Notes under the pieces: generated by a model
The model's input: the letters and a program-made list of their open reading frames with translations, nothing else
Told to the model about the DNA's origin: nothing
Database searches by the model: none
NCBI RefSeq assembly: GCF_050908995.1
Contig: NC_135119.1
Coordinates: 4,092,001-4,156,000 of the forward strand
Direction of reading: 5' to 3'
DNA from: Andrena cerasifolii
Lineage: Eukaryota; Arthropoda; Insecta; Hymenoptera; Andrenidae
Length of the DNA: 64,000 nucleotides
Made by a program: the position numbers and the translations under genes
Part shown: in pieces, positions 58,790 to 64,000 of the stretch
How positions within the stretch are numbered: position 1 is the first letter of the stretch
How the letters are laid out: each line of letters starts with the position of its first letter

Positions 58790-59535
58790 CAAGGGGGAGG
58801 ACACCATGTGGTAGACACCGATTTTGGTGAGCCTTGGCACGATGGATCTATGTCGAAAATAAGTAAATAGGTGTCCGAGCGTTTCTGCCAATGGGCCTAG
58901 AGATATTTACATGAAAATTATTAAAAATTTCATAGTCGCCGTGGGGTTTTAATGGGTAAAAATCCCACACTACCCTGGCGTCTGCGGGAGATTCTCTTTT
59001 GGAGGCGTTGGGGTGCCTTTTCAAGATGTCTCTACGTTAAAATAAAACTTTATAAATTTTTTTTTATAAATTATTTTTTTTATAATTTTTTTAACTTAAC
59101 TTTGTAACTTATTAAAAAATTCATAGTAGCCGTGGGGTTTTAGAGGGTAAAAATCCCACACTACCCTGGTGCCCGCAGGAGATTCCCTTCTGGAGGCGTC
59201 GGGGTGCCTTTTGAAGATGTCTCCACGTTAGAAAAAACTTTATAAATTTTTTTTATAAATTTTTTTTATAATTTTTTTTTTAACTTTGTAAAATTTTCAA
59301 AAGGCACCTCGACTCCTTCAGAGGGGAATCCCCCGGGGGCGCCAGAGTAATGTGGGATTTTTACCCACTAAAACCCCACGGCCACTATGAAATTTTTAAT
59401 AATTTCCATGTAAATATCTTTATTATTAAGGCTCATTGGCAGAAACGCTCGGACACCTATTTATTACTTTCGACATAGATCCATCGTACCAAGGATCATC
59501 AAAATCGGTGTCTACCACATGATGTCCTCCCCTTG
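58790..59535. mobile_element. 746-bp fold-back element with TAA target duplication (nested)
   Basis: Left CAAGGGGGAGGACACCATGT, right the inverse of CAAGGGGAGGACATCATGTG. TAA at 58787-58789 and 59536-59538. The arms continue through GGTAGACACCGATTTTG and AAATAGGTGTCCGAGCGTTT. The GCCGTGGGGTTTTA to GATGTCTC block occurs twice in the left half (58937-59038 and 59127-59227) and once inverted in the right half (59283-59385). No coding sequence. Confidence 0.9.
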
Positions 59536-59675
59536 TAAGATCCGTGCAAAATATAAATCTTTTAAAAGGTAGGTAATACCAAATTATACAACTTTATTCC
59601 ATTTTGTATTTTTTTTCTGAAACTATGAACTTATGAAGATTTGTTGAACAGTAAATTGTTACCTACTACAATATG

Positions 59676-60175
59676 AAAGAGAATTATAAATAAACTAAAT
59701 TTCGACCGTAAAACTTAACTACAATGGTATCGGCGCACTGGATCGGTCAGATTAAAACAATTATTATTTTAATAAATTAAAATAATACATCAAAGCTATT
59801 TTACAATTAATTAATTATATATATTAGTTTCCGACGTTTCGATCTTGGTTTAGATCATCTTCAAGGAGAGTTAAAAACATATATAAAATACTGCGTATGC
59901 TATTGAAAATAAGTCACTGTGCTCTGGCACAACGTGTGACTCGCGAGTCAGTTGGAATAAGACGGAAACTAATATATATATATAATTAATTAATTGCAAA
60001 ATAGCTTTGATGTATTATTTTAATTTATTAAAATAACTATTATAAATATTATTATTTTAATTTATTAAAATAACTATTATAACTATTATTATTTTAATTT
60101 ATTAAAATAACTATTATAACTATTATTATTTTAATTTATTAAAATAATAATTGTTTTAATCTGACCGATCCAGTG
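59676..60175. mobile_element. 500-bp insertion with 12-bp direct flanks (nested)
   Basis: TACTACAATATG is at 59664-59675 and again at 60176-60187. Inside, CACTGGATCGGTCAGATTAA (59736) returns inverted at 60156-60175, and AAAGCTATTTTACAATTAAT with the following TA-rich stretch returns inverted near 59985-60013. A ~40-bp unit (TTATTTTAATTTATTAAAAT plus AACTATTATAA) is repeated three to four times at 60015-60145. The 59838-59870 stretch CGTTTCGATC...GATCATCTTCAAGG is a box common in invertebrate repeats. Class uncertain. Confidence 0.65.
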
Positions 60176-60365
60176 TACTACAATATGCTTGTGTCCGAGG
60201 CGATCTCAACTAAAAAAGTTAACGTTTTTAATTAAATAATTAATTCTAGTGTACATATGAAACCGTTTTTTAAATTTAAAAACCGGTTTTCGAATTTCAC
60301 AAGTTTATAAATAAAAACCGATTTTTAAATCCATTTTTTAAAAACCGACAAACCCTAGTCATGAA

Positions 60366-61979
60366 TTATGCCCTAACTTGAATTTCTTGCCTTATTTATT
60401 CATCTACCATAAATATTCAGGACCACGTTAAAAGAGAGTTGCATTTTGCTAGCTGGATTAATTAAGATACAAAAGCGTAATGGTTAAACAGTTTATTTTA
60501 TCTGACACCGTTCGATAAACGCCACGCACCAAATTATGATATTTATGATGAAAGGTTCCCCGGTTCTCTTTGAAAACTATCGCGGGCATGACGGGAATGC
60601 AATTAAGGAAATACATTCTTCCCTCACTAAAATTTGCCCGGTCCGTGCTCAAGCTTTTTCTAAATGTCGCTTTTTAAGCATCATCGTGTTCTGTCAGTAC
60701 ACTAGGAGGCAACGGTGGCGCGCTCGGTCAAAGGCGGCGGAGTCGAGCGAATACATTTTTCAACCTGTCTAATTATCGGGCTCTTGAAAAGTCCGAGGTT
60801 ATTCAATTTCAGTGGAATTTATTCGCCGGATCGTGTGCTCTAGTAATTTTTAATAATAAAAGTGGCAGCACCAACAGAAGCGTCTACCCACTCACGCTGT
60901 TTAGAAGGAGCCACCACTACGATCAGTAATCTAGGTACTCCGCGATACATGTGCACAGTTACATACACTACAGACTAAATGTTTACGAATCGCTCTCTGA
61001 ATTAAGGGAATCAGTGATTTTTTTCTTTAAGTGACTTTTTCGCGTGATGAAATCTAAAACTTGTGGGAATCAGGAACATTGCAATCGTCGCTAAGTGTTA
61101 ACTTCGCATTGTTAGAAAGCTTGTCATAAGATGTGATCCCATATTTAACTTCCATTATGTCACTCCTTAAATAGTAGATTGATAAGTGAATTGCTAAATA
61201 AATATTCGCATTAGGTATTTAATTTTTCTTGAACAACTCTCTTTAAACTTTTTTCTTCCTAGATACCTTGCACTCTATTACCAATTCATTGACATATATA
61301 CTTTGACATTTTAATAATGGGTTTTTATATAATTTTTGTATCATTCTGGTGTTATTATTATGTGCTAAATCAAACCAAACCGAACATATAAGTACAAAAG
61401 TGTTTATTTTGTGCAATCCGGAATCCGGATAACTACAATATTATGTACAATTCTATTATTATATAAAATTTTATTACTATATGAAAGAAACCTAACACTT
61501 TTGAATGAAGAATACGTGTTGTAACTGTATTAAGTAACAAGGAAATAAGATTGAATAATTTTGAATATTTTGAGTCATCGCTCTTCAAACTCTGAAATTC
61601 AAAGTAAAACAGCTTTCCATGTGCCTAAAGAAAGCAAGCTCTCCAGCGGAAACACCTTGTTGAAGTAGCAAAGACGATGCTATGCATAAGTAAGCTATCA
61701 ATTAAATTATGGAGTAAAGCTACTAACGCTTCCATGTATGTTCTAAATGCAACAGGTACAAGCAAACACACGCTATGGTACCACGAAGACACTGATGTAG
61801 CGGCTTTAAAGATTATCAGTAAAGAAGTTTTTCCATAAATGTCTGCGGAGAAAAAACTAAGGTACTGAGCTCAGACACAGTGATTTTATAAGTTTTGTCA
61901 TGAATAATAAACATTATGGTTTGTGGATCCTAAGTAATAATAAAATTAAATTCCATCTGGATATTGTGTTTAAAAATAG
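60366..61979. other. no recognisable feature
   Basis: 60640-60940 is somewhat GC-richer; open frames there lack motifs. 61150-61979 is AT-rich. Nothing supported. Confidence 0.45.
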
Positions 61980-62560
61980 GGGAGACCGGGGCTAGATGTG
62001 ACAGAGGCAGGTTGTTACAAAGCTGTTAAAATTTTTCTCACTTGGACTATCACTTCGGCTATGAAGTGGCTGATTTGTTTCAACCATACACGGTTGTGTA
62101 TGGTGTTTTTTGTAGTCGGTTCACGCGTTGTCACGTGTATTACAGGTTTTTGTGTTTTCGCTACTAATAGTAACTTTCCTCTTTCCACTTCAATCTTTTC
62201 TATCGAACAGTCAGATAAATGTATGTAAATTAATATCACCACGTTTGAATCAGTGTTCCTTTAGCTACACCTTCGTGCCAAGAACATAAGAAGACAGATA
62301 ACTGGTATGAACTTGTAGCATTTTATACACCATGGTGTGAACCGGGGGAAGTTGTTACACGAGACAAAAGGCATGTTGTTAAATACGAAAAGGGGCATGT
62401 TGTCAAAGAAAGACTCCACCAAGTGGATTCAGTGCATAGACTGCAAAAAGTGGGAACATGAGAAGTGTACAAAACCAAAGAATCAATTTTATGTCTGCAT
62501 TAATTGTGAGTCGCCGTATGAAACGGACGATGGTAATCGCCTTGTTTGGTGCAATTGATT
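61980..62560 (+). mobile_element. TA-flanked GGGGAGACC (CTAG subtype) pogo-like element, right end not found
   Basis: TA at 61978-61979, then GGGGAGACCGGGGCTAGATG and GGCAGGTTGTTAC. Further GGGGAAGTTGTTAC, GGCATGTTGTTA and GGGGCATGTTGTCA boxes at 62345-62406 repeat the subterminal motif. A PHD-type finger is encoded right after these boxes, which suggests that an internal deletion has joined the left end to the C-terminal coding part. No matching right TIR was found by eye before 62700. Confidence 0.65.
62403..62558 (+). pseudogene. C-terminal PHD-like zinc finger of a pogo-type transposase
   Basis: An open frame (from 62337; a credible ATG at 62403) encodes DSTKWIQCIDCKKWEHEKCT, then NQFYVCINCES and YETDD, and stops at 62558. 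The ligand pattern is C-x2-C, H-x2-C, C-x2-C with W before the first cysteine pair and before the histidine, as in PHD fingers. Many insect pogo-like transposases end with such a finger after the DDE domain. The DDE domain is absent here. Residues upstream of the ATG are translated subterminal repeats and not protein. It could instead be an exon from an unrelated PHD gene, but the GGGGAGACC end 350 bp upstream favours the transposon. Confidence 0.65.
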
Positions 62561-62760
62561 TTGCTGGAATGCAACGATACAGGGTGATTCTCTCGGTGCG
62601 CCTGTCAAAGAGACGCCGCCTGGTACCCCGTGGCGAGGTCAACCCCTGCGGGACCTCGCCAATTTTTATGGCTTTTGACCTTTGAAGGGGTAGGAGTGAC
62701 TATTAAGTAGTGAGAAATCTTCGAGTTCCGCATTTCTCATCAGATCTTTGCGAAAACGAC

Positions 62761-62957
62761 GCCAATCGATTCCCTATGTTTCGCCGATGAAACTGACACC
62801 AAAAACGACGCAATTCGGACGATAATGAAGGAAATCACATGAAAAATTGATTTGCATAATTTCAAGTTAACTTCGTTGAAAATAGTCCGATTTAATGACA
62901 TTTGATATCGTTTTCATCGGAAAAACACAAGGAATCCATCGGTGTCACTTCCATATC
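62761..62957. repeat. short inverted repeat (fold-back)
   Basis: GACGCCAATCGATTCCCTAT then GTTTCGCCGATGAAACTGAC at the left pairs, with mismatches, with the inverse at about 62906-62957. The unpaired middle is ~100 bp. The element ends are not defined. Confidence 0.55.
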
Positions 62958-64000
62958 GAAGTAAAAATGAATTTAGTTAGTAGGTATATTAGATTTTCTA
63001 GTGCTCAATCGTTCATTATCCCGAAAAATTAATTTGCTATAAAATAGCGACTGTTCATAGCAAAAGTATCGATTTTCGCCGCAGAATCGCTCTCATTTTT
63101 CATCATCTTTCATCAGTTTTCATCTGTAAAATAAAAACTACGCAGCGAAATTAAAAAAAGCCACGATTAAGCACTAGATGATCTAATGTACTAACTAAAT
63201 TTGGTCGAATTTTTATTTCTGATGAACCAGGTCAAGGCTACAGTGGTCACCGTAAAGTGCTTAAATAAACAAACGCTGCTGGGAGATCGCCTATAATTCC
63301 ATTATTTATTTATATATGAAAGGAGGTATGCGTGACGCCGGTGACGTGCGTGTTGCCGGTAGTATGCGTGGTGCGTGGAAGGGAGAGTCAGTTATCGAAG
63401 GACCACGCTGCGCGACGTTAATGTAAGTACACCTTTTATTGTGCTTATTTTTATATCTATTGTTATTATTAAAGCTTCTATATTCGTAATTCCCAAATGA
63501 TTCACCTCTCAAAACCCACCTAATCCTACATATACCGCATTGCAAAAAAACTACAATAACTTTAAAACATATACTTTCGAATACACAACCGTTCATTTAA
63601 AAAAAGTCCAAGTTTTTAAATAAAAAAATCCCGAAAATACTTGTGTCTTCAGCCCTTACAGGTAGGCATGACCCCTTAGTGCGAAACAGTGGTGGAAGTT
63701 ATTAGGATCTTTAACACTACATTGACTGTACGAGGATGACAATAAGTCATACAGACCCTTTAAGATACAAATTGAAAAGTTCCAATTGGTTAAATTCTAA
63801 TTACTGTAGTTATGGTTATTATAATTCGCTATTTCTATGTATGTGCACCAAAGCTTCACTCTAAAAATCTACATCCTCCGCGGCTAATAACATTGGCGGT
63901 ATCAGGAATCACAGTACCTACATAAATACGCCAAATCTGTGGCTTCATCAGCATGTACTGTTTTGGGTTGATTTCCCAAACTTCTCGTGTTACGAATAGG
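62958..64000. other. no recognisable feature
   Basis: Mixed sequence, with a GTGACGCCGGTGACGTGCGT-type GC-rich stretch at 63325-63375. No gene recognised up to the window end. Confidence 0.45.

Larger units (their letters stand above)
58435..60357. mobile_element. hAT-type non-autonomous element carrying two nested insertions
   Basis: Exact 8-bp duplication GTCATGAA at 58427-58434 and 60358-60365. Ends TAGTGTTTACACAAAAACCG and, inverted, TAGGGTTTGTCGGTTTTTAA. Subterminal ACCGGTTTTCGAA boxes recur on both sides (near 58508-58522 and 60282-60296, plus AAAACCGATTTT near 60314). These are typical hAT traits. The original body is about 660 bp once the insertions at 58790-59535 and 59676-60175 are discounted. 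It also contains a ~115-bp tandem repeat (58570-58790). No transposase. Confidence 0.8.

Noticed and set aside
59829..59872. Hammerhead-ribozyme-like box on the minus strand (TTGAAGATGATC ... GATCGAAACGTCGG)
   Set aside because: The GAAAC part and a short stem are present, but the catalytic CUGANGA core is altered (CUUGAAGA), so self-cleavage is unlikely from this copy.

Overview
This is a eukaryotic, gene-poor, AT-rich window. It looks like insect nuclear DNA (intergenic or a very long intron). There are no operons, ribosome binding sites or long reading frames. The repeat content is dense: TA-, TTAA-, TAA- and 8-bp-target DNA transposons, mostly short fold-back (MITE) derivatives, plus decayed non-LTR retrotransposon 3' ends. 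That mix fits an insect, possibly Hymenoptera, but the order is a guess. I recognise no intact cellular gene, tRNA or rRNA. The only host-like signal is one weak candidate exon at 53252-53412.

Layout. 1-11 kb: a TA-flanked GGGGAGACC element, a large fold-back (4.2-5.2 kb), a PIF/Harbinger-like MITE (9.1 kb), a hairpin-bearing fold-back (9.4-9.85 kb) and a pogo derivative with a broken transposase N-terminus (10.2-10.7 kb). 11-24 kb: sparse fold-backs, a reverse-transcriptase fragment (19.5 kb), a 27-bp palindromic minisatellite (20.1-20.7 kb) and a Foldback-like element built from inverted 32-bp tandem repeats (22.0-22.4 kb). 24.7-25.5 kb and 38.4-39.3 kb: two inverted copies of an unusual GC-rich composite with a shared 20-bp TTAA-bounded spacer. 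26-36 kb: three of five copies of a Tc1/mariner-type palindromic MITE, a hAT-like element carrying a nested TA element, a TTAA element and a second pogo derivative. 37-49 kb: more TTAA fold-backs, another hAT-like element, a 250-bp strand-switching AAT microsatellite, reverse-transcriptase remnants and an 8-bp minisatellite. 49-64 kb: a 5'-truncated LINE with an AAAAT tail beside a ~260-bp tandem repeat, two more mariner-type MITEs, two TTAA elements sharing one TTAA, a hAT-like element with two nested insertions, and a pogo-like remnant encoding a PHD-type zinc finger.

The coding remnants agree with one another. Helix-turn-helix pieces at 10.3 and 35.5 kb and a C-terminal PHD-like finger at 62.4 kb all sit in TA-flanked GGGG-ended elements, as expected for an insect pogo lineage that has left mainly non-autonomous offspring. 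The most unusual items are the GC-rich composites, the mariner-type MITEs whose outer ends differ while the inner sequence is shared, and a hairpin whose two arms have changed in a compensatory way between copies.
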